Shown: positions 53,955 to 62,972 of the stretch, piece by piece
Position numbering within the stretch: position 1 is the stretch's first letter
Layout of the letters: every line of letters begins with the position of its first letter
Assembly (NCBI RefSeq): GCF_000759345.1
Contig: NZ_JPZL01000004.1
Coordinates: 1-64,000, forward strand
Length of the DNA stretch: 64,000 nucleotides
From: Litchfieldella xinjiangensis
GTDB lineage: Bacteria; Pseudomonadota; Gammaproteobacteria; Pseudomonadales; Halomonadaceae
Direction: 5' to 3'
Notes under the pieces: generated by a model
The model's database searches: none
Seen by the model: the letters and a program-made list of their open reading frames with translations, nothing else
What the model was told of the DNA's origin: nothing
Position numbers and translations under genes: made by a program

Positions 53955-54932
53955 ATGGTTTACGCTCGCCTGATCGCGATGCGGCTATTCAAGGCCGTGA
54001 TCGTGCTGTTCATGATCATCGTATTCAATTTCTTCCTGATCCAGATGGCCCCCGGGGATCCCGCCGCCATCCTGGCCGGCGAAGCCGGCGCCACGGATCA
54101 AGAGTTTCTGCGCCAGTTGCGCGAACAGTTCGGGCTCGACCAGCCGTTGTACGTTCAGCTATGGCGCTACGTGTCAGGCATCGCCACGCTGGATTTCGGC
54201 TACTCCTACCGACAGCAAATGCCGGTGCTCGATCTGATTCTCGCGCGTCTCCCCGCCACGCTACTGCTGACCGGTACCGCCTTCGTGCTCTCGCTGGCCC
54301 TGGGTATATTCGCCGGCTCGATGGCGGCGGCTCGGGTCAAGAAAGTCTCGGGCTCGCTGATCATGGCGCTGGCCCTGGTCTTCTACGCCACCCCGCTGTT
54401 CTGGGTCGCGCTCATGGCCGTGCTGCTGTTCTCGGTCTATCTCGACTGGTTGCCCGCCTACGGCATGTTCACCGTGGGCGCGCACTACACCGGTTGGGCC
54501 CATGTGCTGGATGTCCTCAACCACCTCATCCTGCCGGCATCCACCCTGGCGCTGTTCTTCATGGCCATCTATACGCGCATGACCCGTGCCTCGATGCTCG
54601 AGGCCAGCCAACAGGACTACGTCAAGACGGCGCGGGCCAAGGGGCTCAAGGACCGTGTGATTCAGCGTCGCCATATCCTGCGCAACGCCCTGCTGCCGAT
54701 CATCACCCTGGCCGGCCTGCAAGCGGGGCAGATGGTAGGCGGCGCCATCCTCACCGAAACCGTGTTCGCCTGGCCGGGGATCGGGCGCTTGATGTACGAG
54801 GCGCTGATGCAACGTGACTACAACCTGCTGCTCGGCATCTTCTTCTTCTCGGCCGCTTTGGTGATCGTGTTCAACATCTTCACCGACCTCGTCTATCGCC
54901 TCGCCGATCCGCGCATCAAGGGGGCCTCATGA
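53955..54932 (+). CDS. ABC transporter permease (DppB/OppB type)
   Basis: A 325-residue inner-membrane permease with six hydrophobic helices. The N-terminus YARLIAMRLFKAVIVLFMI and the cytoplasmic coupling EAA loop (ARAKGLKDRVIQRRHILRNA, then LLPIITLAGLQAGQMVGGAI) are diagnostic of the dipeptide/nickel permease family. It pairs with the next gene, which it overlaps by 4 bp (ATGA), to form the heterodimeric channel for the substrate delivered by the preceding binding protein. Confidence 0.95.
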   Translation: MVYARLIAMRLFKAVIVLFMIIVFNFFLIQMAPGDPAAILAGEAGATDQEFLRQLREQFGLDQPLYVQLWRYVSGIATLDFGYSYRQQMPVLDLILARLPATLLLTGTAFVLSLALGIFAGSMAAARVKKVSGSLIMALALVFYATPLFWVALMAVLLFSVYLDWLPAYGMFTVGAHYTGWAHVLDVLNHLILPASTLALFFMAIYTRMTRASMLEASQQDYVKTARAKGLKDRVIQRRHILRNALLPIITLAGLQAGQMVGGAILTETVFAWPGIGRLMYEALMQRDYNLLLGIFFFSAALVIVFNIFTDLVYRLADPRIKGAS

Positions 54933-55765
54933 GCTTTTTCGCACGCTTTGCACAAAACCGTGGCGCGCTGATCGGCCTGATCATCCTGATCGCGATCATT
55001 GCCATGGCGATACTCGCGCCGTTCCTGTTTCCCGAGTCGCCCTGGCGCATGGTTCAGCGCCCTTTCCTGGCCCCTTTTGAAGTCGACGGCTTCGCGCTGG
55101 GTACCGATACCATGGGCCGCAACGTTGCCGCGGGGCTGATGCACGGCGCCTGGGTGTCGCTGCTGATCGGCCTCGTGTCGACCAGCGTGGCACTGATCAT
55201 CGGCGTGCCGCTGGGCGCCATCGCCGGTTACTACGGCGGCCTGGTCGACGATGCCCTGATGCGCTTTACCGAGTTCTTCCAGACCATTCCGAACTTTGCG
55301 CTGGCCATTGTGCTGGTCGCCATCATGCAGCCCAGCGTGACCTCCATCGTGCTGGCCATCGCCATCGTCAGTTGGCCGCCGGTGGCACGCCTGGTACGCG
55401 CCGAGTTCATGTCGCTGCGCAATCGTGAATACGTCGAAGCGGCCCGGCTGGTCGGCCAAGGCAATGCCACGATCATTCTCAAGCAGATCCTGCCCAATAC
55501 CCTGTCGCCGATCATCGTGCTGGCCTCGCTGATGGTGGCCACGGCGATCCTGCTGGAATCGGCGCTGTCGTTCCTGGGGCTGGGCGATCCCAACGTCATG
55601 TCTTGGGGCTACATGATCGGTGCGGCGCGCACCGTGATCCGTCAGGCCTGGTGGCTGAGCTTCTTCCCGGGCATGGCGATCCTGCTCACCGTGCTGGCCC
55701 TGAATCTTGTCGGCGAAGGGCTCGATGACGCCCTGAACCCCAAGCTCGCCCGCGAACGCCAGTAG
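54929..55765 (+). CDS. ABC transporter permease (DppC/OppC type)
   Basis: A 278-residue permease with an N-terminal helix (GALIGLIILIAIIAMAILAPF), the DppC opening GTDTMGRNVAAGLMHGAWVSL and the EAA loop YVEAARLVGQGNATIILKQI followed by LPNTLSPIIVLASL. Six helices in all. Translationally coupled to the DppB-like gene and 14 bp before the ATPase gene. Confidence 0.95.
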   Translation: MSFFARFAQNRGALIGLIILIAIIAMAILAPFLFPESPWRMVQRPFLAPFEVDGFALGTDTMGRNVAAGLMHGAWVSLLIGLVSTSVALIIGVPLGAIAGYYGGLVDDALMRFTEFFQTIPNFALAIVLVAIMQPSVTSIVLAIAIVSWPPVARLVRAEFMSLRNREYVEAARLVGQGNATIILKQILPNTLSPIIVLASLMVATAILLESALSFLGLGDPNVMSWGYMIGAARTVIRQAWWLSFFPGMAILLTVLALNLVGEGLDDALNPKLARERQ

Positions 55766-55779
55766 GAGGCAGAAAAGCC

Positions 55780-57396
55780 ATGACCGATACCGTACTGAGC
55801 ATTCGCAACCTGACCCTGGCGCTGCCCAAGGGCGCCGACCGCTCCTATGCGGCCGAAAGCGTCACCTACGATGTCGCCAAAGGCGAGATCATGTGCGTGG
55901 TCGGTGAGTCCGGCTCCGGCAAGTCGATGGCCGCCAACGCGGTCATGGGCCTCCTGCCCAAGGGCGTTCGACCTACCGATGGCGAGATCCTGTTTCACGG
56001 CGAGGACCTGTTGAAACTCGATGAGAAACGCCATCGGGAACTGCGGGGCCTGCGCATTGGCATGATCTTCCAGGAGCCGATGACGGCCCTGAACCCGCTG
56101 ATGCGGGCCGGTGACCAGATCGCCGAAGTCTTCGAGGCCCACGGGTTGTATAACGCCAAGGAGCGCCAGCAACGCGCCTTGGCGCTGCTCGAGGAGGTAG
56201 GCATTCCGCAGCCCGAGAAAGCGATTCGTGCCTACCCGTTCGAGCTTTCCGGCGGGCAACGCCAGCGTGTGATGATTGCCATGGCACTAGCACTGGAGCC
56301 TGAACTGCTGATCGCCGACGAGCCCACCACGGCGCTGGATGTGACCACCCAGGCTCAGATCCTAGAATTGATTCGCGACCTGCAGAAGCGCCGCAACATG
56401 GCGGTGATGTTCATCACCCATGACTTCGGCGTGGTCGCCGAGATCGCCACCCGCGTCTGCGTCATGCGGCTGGGCAAGGTCGTCGAGTTGGGGCTGGCTC
56501 ACAACGTACTGGACAACCCGCAACACGAATATACCCGATCGCTCATCAACGCCATTCCCAGCAATGCCGTACCGCCCACACGTGACGCCCGTGAGCCGGC
56601 CCCGTTGCTCGAGGTGCGCCAGCTCAACAAGGTGTTCCGCTCGCGGGGCGGGCTGTTCAAGCCCTCGCGAGAGGTTGTTGCACTGAATGACGTGTCGTTC
56701 ACGCTCGACCGCGGCGAGACCGTGGGCATCGTGGGTGAATCCGGTTCCGGCAAGTCGACCCTGGGCCGCTGTGTGGTGCGTCTGGAACGACCAGACGATG
56801 GGGAACTGCTGCTCGATGGCGTCAACCTGGGTGCTCTCAAGGGCGATGCCCTGCGCCGCGAACGCAAGCGTGTGCAGATGGTGTTTCAGGACCCCTACGC
56901 CTCGCTGAACCCGCGTACCCGAGTCGGCCTGGCCATTGCCCAGGGGCCGATCGCCAATGGTGTCCCCCGTAAGGAGGCGCTCCAGCAGGCCGGCGACCTG
57001 CTCGACCTGGTGGGTCTCGGTGCTGCGTCTGCCGAACGCTTTCCCCACGAGTTCTCGGGGGGCCAGCGCCAGCGCATCGGTATCGCCCGCGCCCTGGCGC
57101 TCAAGCCCGAATTGATCGTCGCCGATGAGGCGGTGTCGGCACTGGACGTCTCGATCCAGGCCCAGATCCTCGAACTGCTCGAGGATCTCAAGCAGAAGCT
57201 CTCGCTGTCGCTCCTGTTCATCACTCATGACCTGCGCGTGGCCGCCCAGGTCTGCGATCGCATCATCGTCATGCAACATGGCCGTATCGTCGAACAGGGC
57301 ACGGCTCAGGAGGTCTTCCTCTCGCCCCAGGAAGCCTATACCCGTGAATTGCTCGACGCGATCCCCGGCCGCGCCCACGTCGCTGCTGCTGTATGA
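55780..57396 (+). CDS. Fused double ABC ATPase (DppDF/GsiA type)
   Basis: A 538-residue protein containing two complete nucleotide-binding domains in tandem. Domain 1 (about 5-265): Walker [13 protein letters not shown], signature [15 protein letters not shown], Walker [13 protein letters not shown]. Domain 2 (about 285-535): Walker [13 protein letters not shown], signature [15 protein letters not shown], Walker [13 protein letters not shown]. In most Dpp/Opp systems these are two separate genes; the fused form is seen in GsiA-like importers. It energises the two permeases encoded just upstream. Confidence 0.95.
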   Translation: MTDTVLSIRNLTLALPKGADRSYAAESVTYDVAKGEIMCVVGESGSGKSMAANAVMGLLPKGVRPTDGEILFHGEDLLKLDEKRHRELRGLRIGMIFQEPMTALNPLMRAGDQIAEVFEAHGLYNAKERQQRALALLEEVGIPQPEKAIRAYPFELSGGQRQRVMIAMALALEPELLIADEPTTALDVTTQAQILELIRDLQKRRNMAVMFITHDFGVVAEIATRVCVMRLGKVVELGLAHNVLDNPQHEYTRSLINAIPSNAVPPTRDAREPAPLLEVRQLNKVFRSRGGLFKPSREVVALNDVSFTLDRGETVGIVGESGSGKSTLGRCVVRLERPDDGELLLDGVNLGALKGDALRRERKRVQMVFQDPYASLNPRTRVGLAIAQGPIANGVPRKEALQQAGDLLDLVGLGAASAERFPHEFSGGQRQRIGIARALALKPELIVADEAVSALDVSIQAQILELLEDLKQKLSLSLLFITHDLRVAAQVCDRIIVMQHGRIVEQGTAQEVFLSPQEAYTRELLDAIPGRAHVAAAV

Positions 57397-57407
57397 AAAG
57401 GACGCCG

Positions 57408-58820
57408 ATGGACGCCTTATTGACCGAGATCCAGGCCATCGTCGGCCCTAACGGGGTGATCCGTGATGAGGCCGTCAGCCAGCGCATCAACGACTGGTTG
57501 AGCGGTGCCCCCTGCCGCGCCGCGGCCATCGTGCGCCCGGCCGATACCCAGCAACTCGCGGCCGTGATGCGCTGTTGCCACGCGGCCGGCCAGCCCGTCG
57601 TCACCCAGAGCGGCATGACGGGGCTGGTTCATGGGGGTCAGGCTGAGCCCGACGAACTGGTGATCTCGCTGGAGCGCATGACGGCCGTGGAAGCGCTGGA
57701 TCCGTTGGACGGTACGCTGACGGTCCAGGCCGGGGCACCGCTGGAAACCGTACAGCACGCAGCCGCGGCACAGGGCTGGCATTTTCCGCTGGATCTCGGC
57801 GCCCGGGGGTCGTGCACCATTGGCGGCAATATCTCGACCAATGCCGGCGGCAACCGGGTGATCCGCTACGGCATGATGCGCCAGCATGTGCTCGGCCTGG
57901 AGGCGGTGCTCGCCGATGGCACCGTGATCAGTTCGCTCAATCGCATGCTCAAGAACAATGCCGGCTACGACCTCAAGCAGCTCTTCATCGGCAGCGAAGG
58001 CACCCTGGGTATCGTGACGCGTGCCGTGCTGCGCCTCCAGCGCCCTACGCTCAGCGAGAACACAGCGTTGCTGGCCGTGCCAGGCTTCGAGGCGCTCACA
58101 AATATCCTCAATGGCTTGCGGCAGCAGCTGGGCGCCAACCTCACCGCCTTCGAGGTCATGTGGCAGTCGCACTATCGTCTTTTGACCGAAGAGCTCGGCC
58201 GTCACACCCCACCGTTGCCCACCGACTCGCCCTACTATCTGCTCGTCGAGGCCCAGGGCATCGATCAGCCCCATGATGAAGCGCTATTCAACACCGCGCT
58301 GGAATCCGCCTTCGAGGCGGGCTGGGTATCAGATGCAGTGATGGCCCACTCAGGTGCGCAGCGCCAGGCCTTATGGGCGATACGTGAAGATATCGAGGGG
58401 CTGATCCAGGCGCTGAACCCGCTGTTCGCCTTCGATGTCAGCCTGCCCATCGGCAGCATGCCGGATTACGTCGAGACGCTCGAACGCGACCTTGCTACTG
58501 CGTATCCTGATAGTCGCCTGGTCGTGTTCGGCCACATTGGCGATGGCAACCTGCATCTATCGATACACGCCGGCAACGAAGACGCCGAGACTCGCCAGAC
58601 CGTCGAGCGTTTGGTATACGCTCCACTTTCCGCCCTGGGCGGCTCGGTGTCGGCAGAGCATGGCATCGGCCTCGAGAAGCGGGACTATCTCGCCCTGTGC
58701 CGGAGCCCTCAGGAGATCGCGTTGATGCATACCCTGAAGCGGGCGCTCGATCCCAAGGGACTGCTCAATCGATATAAGGTGTTAGCCCCCTCTTCCGACC
58801 GCCAGGAGCAACCCGCATGA
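57408..58820 (+). CDS. FAD-linked 2-hydroxyacid oxidase/dehydrogenase (GlcD/D2HGDH-like)
   Basis: A 470-residue flavoprotein of the VAO/PCMH family. FAD-binding half: GMTGLVHGGQAEPDELVISL, and the pyrophosphate-binding run LDLGARGSCTIGGNISTNAGG, then LFIGSEGTLGIVTRAVL. The C-terminal oxidase half has the metal/substrate motif FGHIGDGNLHLSIH and SAEHGIGLEKR. Family members oxidise D-2-hydroxyglutarate, D-lactate, glycolate or similar acids. The ATG at 57408 has AAGGA at the proper distance; the in-frame ATG at 57393 overlaps the upstream gene. It probably acts on a breakdown product of the imported compound. Confidence 0.92.
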   Translation: MDALLTEIQAIVGPNGVIRDEAVSQRINDWLSGAPCRAAAIVRPADTQQLAAVMRCCHAAGQPVVTQSGMTGLVHGGQAEPDELVISLERMTAVEALDPLDGTLTVQAGAPLETVQHAAAAQGWHFPLDLGARGSCTIGGNISTNAGGNRVIRYGMMRQHVLGLEAVLADGTVISSLNRMLKNNAGYDLKQLFIGSEGTLGIVTRAVLRLQRPTLSENTALLAVPGFEALTNILNGLRQQLGANLTAFEVMWQSHYRLLTEELGRHTPPLPTDSPYYLLVEAQGIDQPHDEALFNTALESAFEAGWVSDAVMAHSGAQRQALWAIREDIEGLIQALNPLFAFDVSLPIGSMPDYVETLERDLATAYPDSRLVVFGHIGDGNLHLSIHAGNEDAETRQTVERLVYAPLSALGGSVSAEHGIGLEKRDYLALCRSPQEIALMHTLKRALDPKGLLNRYKVLAPSSDRQEQPA

Positions 58821-59266
58821 CCGTCACCCTCAAGACACCCAGCGACGCCGACCGGCCCGATTGGGAACGGTTGTACCGAGGCTACGCCGAGTTCTATGGC
58901 ATGCCGATGGCCGACGAGACGCTCGACACGGTGTGGTCGTGGATTCAGGATACGACGATGGAATTTTATGGCCTGCTGGCCTGCAGCGATGACGGCAGTG
59001 CCATCGGCCTGATGCACTTTCGCGCCATGCCGTCGCCCTTGCGGGGTGCCAAGGTCGGTTTTCTCGACGATCTGTATGTCGACCCCAGCCAGCGAGGCAG
59101 TGGCGCCGTAGACGCCATGTTCGATGCGCTCAAGACGGAAGCCAAGCAGCACGGCTGGCCCTTCGTGCGCTGGATCACCAAGGACGACAATTACCGGGCG
59201 CGTGCCGTCTACGATCGACTGGCTACACGCACCGACTGGATCACTTATCAACTTACCCCGAACTAA
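58817..59266 (+). CDS. GNAT family N-acetyltransferase
   Basis: A 149-residue acetyl-CoA-dependent acetyltransferase. Motif A is present in LDDLYVDPSQRGSGAVDAMFDAL (the Q/RxxGxG/A loop binding the CoA pyrophosphate), followed by WITKDDNYRARAVYDRLA. Target unknown; in a catabolic operon it may detoxify an amine intermediate. It overlaps the oxidase stop by 4 bp, so it is part of the operon. Confidence 0.9.
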   Translation: MTVTLKTPSDADRPDWERLYRGYAEFYGMPMADETLDTVWSWIQDTTMEFYGLLACSDDGSAIGLMHFRAMPSPLRGAKVGFLDDLYVDPSQRGSGAVDAMFDALKTEAKQHGWPFVRWITKDDNYRARAVYDRLATRTDWITYQLTPN

Positions 59267-59305
59267 GCCACTGAACAGCGACTGAACGCGCCGACTGGAG
59301 ACGAC

Positions 59306-60415
59306 ATGCCCCGCTTTCCCGATCACCTGAAAGGCCACGGGCCACAGAATCCCTTCCCCGGTATCAAGGTGCTCGAGCGCCGCCTGGGCCGGGAGATCCC
59401 CTATCGGCTCGGCTCCAACGAGGGGCTCGATATGCCCCATGCCGCGTTGCGGGCGCATTTCGGCGATGCCATGGTCGAACATGCGTACTGCTATGGGGAT
59501 TCCGAAGCCTTGGGCGTTCGCCAGCGCGTGTCGGCGCAGCTCGGCACACCGCTCGACTCGCTGCTTGTCGATGCGGGCGCGGATAGCCTGCTGGCGCTGG
59601 TGGTTCGCACCGTTACCACGCCCGGGTGCACCGTGGTGGAAAGCCGCGGTACCTACCCCACCTTTGGTTACTTCGCCGAAAGCCACGGTTGTGAGCGCAT
59701 CGAGGTCGAATACAATGAAGGCCCCGGGCGGCTGGCGCCGGATCTCGAGGCGCTGATCACCGCCGCCCATGAGACCGAGGCCCGCGTCGTCTACCTGGCC
59801 AACCCCGACAACCCCACCGGGCATGTCCACGATGACGACGCCGTGCTCGACCTGCGCGCCCGGCTCCCCGAGGAATGCTGGTTGTTGCTCGATGAGGCCT
59901 ACCACGATTTCCGCCAGGATGCCGACTCGCCGTTTGCCGCCGAGGTGTTGCCCGGCGTGATCCGCCTGCGCACCCTGTCGAAGGCGCATGGCATGGCCGG
60001 CATGCGCATCGGCTACGCCATCGCCGAGCCCCAAACCATCGAAATGATGATGAAGGCGCGCATCCATTATGCCGTCTCGACCCTGACCCTGGCCGCCGCC
60101 GAAGTCGTGCTCGATCATCCCGAGGAGACGCGCCAGCACATCCAGGCGGTACATGCCCGGCGTGAGCGGCTCGCCGAGCATCTCGGCAGCCTGGGCGCCG
60201 ACGTGTTGCCCAGCGGCACCAATTTCATCGCCCTGCGCATGCCCAGCAGCGAACTGGCGGCCAGCATCCACGCCGACCTGCTCGACGCAGGTAGCCTGAT
60301 CAACCGCCCGCCCAGCCCGAACCTGGGCCATATATTGCGTATCACCGCCGTGGAAGAGGCGCTCAAGCCTGGGCGCCTGGCGGCGCTTGAAGCGGCCCTG
60401 GCTGAATGCTCCTGA
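59306..60415 (+). CDS. PLP-dependent class I/II aminotransferase (HisC-like)
   Basis: A 369-residue fold-type I enzyme. Core motifs: YRLGSNEGLDMPH (substrate-carboxylate region), VDAGADSLLALVVRT, YLANPDNPTGHVHDD (cofactor asparagine), LLLDEAYHDF (Asp), the Schiff-base lysine in LRTLSKAHGMAGMRIGY, and the C-terminal carboxylate-binding arginine in LGHILRITAVEE. It resembles histidinol-phosphate aminotransferases, but the location in an importer operon suggests catabolic transamination of the amino acid released by the M20 enzyme. Last gene of the operon. Confidence 0.92.
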   Translation: MPRFPDHLKGHGPQNPFPGIKVLERRLGREIPYRLGSNEGLDMPHAALRAHFGDAMVEHAYCYGDSEALGVRQRVSAQLGTPLDSLLVDAGADSLLALVVRTVTTPGCTVVESRGTYPTFGYFAESHGCERIEVEYNEGPGRLAPDLEALITAAHETEARVVYLANPDNPTGHVHDDDAVLDLRARLPEECWLLLDEAYHDFRQDADSPFAAEVLPGVIRLRTLSKAHGMAGMRIGYAIAEPQTIEMMMKARIHYAVSTLTLAAAEVVLDHPEETRQHIQAVHARRERLAEHLGSLGADVLPSGTNFIALRMPSSELAASIHADLLDAGSLINRPPSPNLGHILRITAVEEALKPGRLAALEAALAECS

Positions 60416-60517
60416 TTATGGCGTTTGTTCCTGTCTGGTGGCTTTTTGTGTCCCGATGCCACAGGATTATCGGCTGGGCGATTGCTATCTCAGCCATACA
60501 GGAACAGGTAGGATCGA

Positions 60518-62128
60518 ATGCAACAGAACGAACGGGGTGAAGCGGAACGGCAGAGCGCATCGCGAGGAGAGCATTCGACCGACGTGAGCATCGGCGCCTC
60601 GGCCGATGAACATACCGTTCTCAAGACCTTCTTCAGCGAACGTGGCGAAACGACGGAACTCGGCCAGTTCTCTAGCGCCTTGCATACGCTGCTGACAGCC
60701 ACCGATATTGCTACCCTTTTTCTGGATAGCGACCTGCGTATCCTTCGCTTTACCCCCCAGATCGTGACGCTATTCGACATTCACGCCGCGGATCGAGGGC
60801 GACCACTCTCAGCGGTCTCTCATCGTTTCGGTTGCGCATCCTTATCTGACGATGCCAATCGCGTATTACAGCATCAAATACCCATCGACCGCGAAATACA
60901 CAATGGCGCGGGCCGCTGGCACCTGGCAAGGGTGCGCCCATACTGCAGCACCGAGGGTGACATCAGTGGTGTAGTCATCACGTTCGTGGATATTACCAAG
61001 CACAAGCGCCACGAGGATCAATTACTCGAAAGCGAAGAGCGCTTTCGCGTCCTGGTAGATACCTCGGCTCAGATCATCTGGACCACGGATGCCGACGGGG
61101 TCGTCGTGGAGGGTTCGCGCTCCTGGCAAGAGTTTACCGGCCAGAGCTTCGCCCAGTTTTGCGGCGCGGGATGGCTCGATGCGGTTCATCCCGATGACCG
61201 TGACCATGCCAGAGTGCAGTGGCATCGATGCGTCGAGTCGGGCGCACCCTTTCAGACTGTATTCCGTGTCTTTCATGCGCCCAGTGGCCGGTATCGTTGG
61301 ACGGATGTCCGCGCCAGAGCGCTGCGAGGCCCAGACGGCGAGATTCGTAGCTGGGTCGGCATGAACATGGATATCAACGAGCAGAAGCTCGCCGAGCGTG
61401 CGCTCAAGGACATGAACGAAACCCTCGAGGTACGCGTCGAGGAACGTACCGCGCAAGTACGCGACCTCGCCTCTCGCCTGACCATGGCGGAGCAGGAAGA
61501 GCGGCGACGGGTCTCGCAAATCCTGCACGACGATCTTCAACAATTGCTATATGGCATACAGATGAAGATGCGTATGCTTCAGGAGAAACTTGCCGCTGGT
61601 GACCAGACACTGACCACGATGGTGGTGGATACGCAAAGCTGGTTGGCAGAAGCCATCGAAATGACACGGCAACTCACGGTGGACCTGAGCCCACCGATCC
61701 TCAAGACCGAAGGGCTGGCCGAATCGCTGGAATGGCTGCAGCGGCAGATGTATCAATTACATGCACTGAAGGTTTCCCTGCATACCCGACGTGCGCCATA
61801 CATGCCCAACGAAGACCTACGCGTCCTGCTGTTCCAGACGGTGCGCGAATTGTTGTTCAACATCAAGAAGCATGCCGGCGTCGATCACGCCGAGATCGAG
61901 CTCGACCAGAACGATACGGAGATACTGGTCCGCGTCATCGACCATGGGCGTGGCTTCGATCAGAAGATTATGCAGGCAGAGCAGGACGAAGCGCCGGGGT
62001 TTGGGCTCATTTCATCCCGCGAACGGCTTTCCTTGTTCGGCGGTGCGATGGAAATCCATTCGGTGCCCGGCGATGGGACTTCTATACTCATTCGGGTGCC
62101 GTCGGAACGATGTCATACTAATGCTTGA
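60518..62128 (+). CDS. PAS sensor histidine kinase, NarX/UhpB class (HisKA_3)
   Basis: A 536-residue soluble kinase without membrane helices. First PAS-like domain (about 55-150: ATLFLDSDLRILRFTPQIVTLFDI...GRPLSAVSHRF), of the type found between CheB and CheR modules in large chemotaxis fusions; second PAS with PAC (168-292: FRVLVDTSAQIIWTTDADG); a coiled coil (295-325); then the HisKA_3 dimerisation domain with the phospho-accepting histidine 337 in QILHDDLQQLLYG; and HATPase (N box LLFNIKKHAGV, G1 DHGRGFD, GFGLISSRERL). Good AGGTAGGA ribosome site. It probably signals to the receiver protein 38 bp downstream. The stimulus is unknown. Confidence 0.92.
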   Translation: MQQNERGEAERQSASRGEHSTDVSIGASADEHTVLKTFFSERGETTELGQFSSALHTLLTATDIATLFLDSDLRILRFTPQIVTLFDIHAADRGRPLSAVSHRFGCASLSDDANRVLQHQIPIDREIHNGAGRWHLARVRPYCSTEGDISGVVITFVDITKHKRHEDQLLESEERFRVLVDTSAQIIWTTDADGVVVEGSRSWQEFTGQSFAQFCGAGWLDAVHPDDRDHARVQWHRCVESGAPFQTVFRVFHAPSGRYRWTDVRARALRGPDGEIRSWVGMNMDINEQKLAERALKDMNETLEVRVEERTAQVRDLASRLTMAEQEERRRVSQILHDDLQQLLYGIQMKMRMLQEKLAAGDQTLTTMVVDTQSWLAEAIEMTRQLTVDLSPPILKTEGLAESLEWLQRQMYQLHALKVSLHTRRAPYMPNEDLRVLLFQTVRELLFNIKKHAGVDHAEIELDQNDTEILVRVIDHGRGFDQKIMQAEQDEAPGFGLISSRERLSLFGGAMEIHSVPGDGTSILIRVPSERCHTNA

Positions 62129-62166
62129 GGGATTGCTTCCCTCACCCTCAACCGAAGGAACGTACC

Positions 62167-62574
62167 ATGGGTAAGGATACCGACACAGCACGTATTTTCC
62201 TTGTCGAGGATCACGCGTACATGCTCGCCATGTTGCAGGAGTTCATCAACCAGGAAGGCGACCTGGCCGTTTGCGAGACAGCGGACTCCGGCGAAAAGGC
62301 ACTGGAACGCTTGCCTGCCATCACCCCTGACCTGGTACTGGTCGACCTCTCGTTGCCCGGCATCAGCGGCCTGGAACTGGTGAGCTCGCTTCGTGAACGC
62401 TACCCCGATATTCCCTGCGCCATCCTCTCTGGGCACGGCGAACGCCACTACGCCGAGCAGGCCCTCAACGCAGGTGCCAAGGGCTATATCCTCAAAGGCA
62501 ATCCCGACGAGATTCCCCCTGCCATTCGCCAGATCATGAATGGCGAACAGTATGTCAGCCGAGCGCTACAGTAA
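62167..62574 (+). CDS. Receiver-only response regulator (NarL-type REC without HTH)
   Basis: A 135-residue protein consisting only of a receiver domain: acidic pocket VEDHAYM, phospho-acceptor aspartate 60 in LVLVDLSLPGISG, switch residue in CAILSGHG and lysine in GAKGYILKG. The sequence is of the NarL/FixJ class, yet it stops at YVSRALQ, where the linker to the LuxR-type helix-turn-helix normally begins. AAGGA lies before the ATG at 62167. Either a natural single-domain relay or an output-domain loss; the hipBA region begins straight after. Confidence 0.9.
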   Translation: MGKDTDTARIFLVEDHAYMLAMLQEFINQEGDLAVCETADSGEKALERLPAITPDLVLVDLSLPGISGLELVSSLRERYPDIPCAILSGHGERHYAEQALNAGAKGYILKGNPDEIPPAIRQIMNGEQYVSRALQ

Positions 62575-62602
62575 CCACCTGGTTAACGTGGCCTGACGCT
62601 CG

Positions 62603-62722
62603 TTATTTCCCGGTCGGGATAAAAACGTACGGTCAGTGCCATTTCGCTGGTTGTTTTCCCGATCGGGATAAATTGTAGAAAAGCGCATCGGATACGTGTA
62701 TCTTTTCCCTATCGGGAAAAGA
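62603..62722. promoter_or_regulatory. Three HipB-type operator palindromes
   Basis: Three dyads with the shared core TTTCCC-NNTC-GGGA: spacer GGTC (centre 62613.5), GATC (62662.5) and TATC (62711.5). Centres are exactly 49 bp apart. The third reads TTTTCCC-TATC-GGGAAAA and reaches the hipB ribosome-binding region. E. coli HipB also binds several palindromes upstream of its own gene, so autorepression is expected. Confidence 0.8.
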
Positions 62723-62732
62723 ATGTTGACCA

Positions 62733-62972
62733 ATGACACAGGCCATCGCCATACACACAACCGACCAGCTCGGTCGCCTCATCCGTACGGCAAGAAAGCA
62801 ACAAGGCCTGACCCTGGAAATGATGGCCGGCCTATGCGGACTGAGCATCCGCTTTCTCAGCGAACTCGAGAACGGACGGGAGAGCTGCGGGCTGGGGCGT
62901 GTGCTGCTAGTCCTCGACACGCTGGGGATCGAACTTAGCGCCCACCCCAGCGAGTCGGATGAATCCTCATGA
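62733..62972 (+). CDS. hipB: HipB-like antitoxin, helix-turn-helix
   Basis: A 79-residue DNA-binding antitoxin. XRE-type helix-turn-helix at about 12-65 (LGRLIRTARKQQGLTLEMMAGLCGLSIRFLSELENGRE), shorter than E. coli HipB (88 residues) and ending in a polar tail. It should bind the three upstream palindromes and neutralise HipA by complex formation. The stop overlaps the hipA start (ATGA), the usual toxin-antitoxin coupling. Confidence 0.92.
   Translation: MTQAIAIHTTDQLGRLIRTARKQQGLTLEMMAGLCGLSIRFLSELENGRESCGLGRVLLVLDTLGIELSAHPSESDESS

Noticed and set aside
60425-60506. TGTTCCTGT / ACAGGAACA arms upstream of the histidine kinase gene
   Set aside because: Arms are about 64 bp apart with nothing to support a structure or a dimeric operator.
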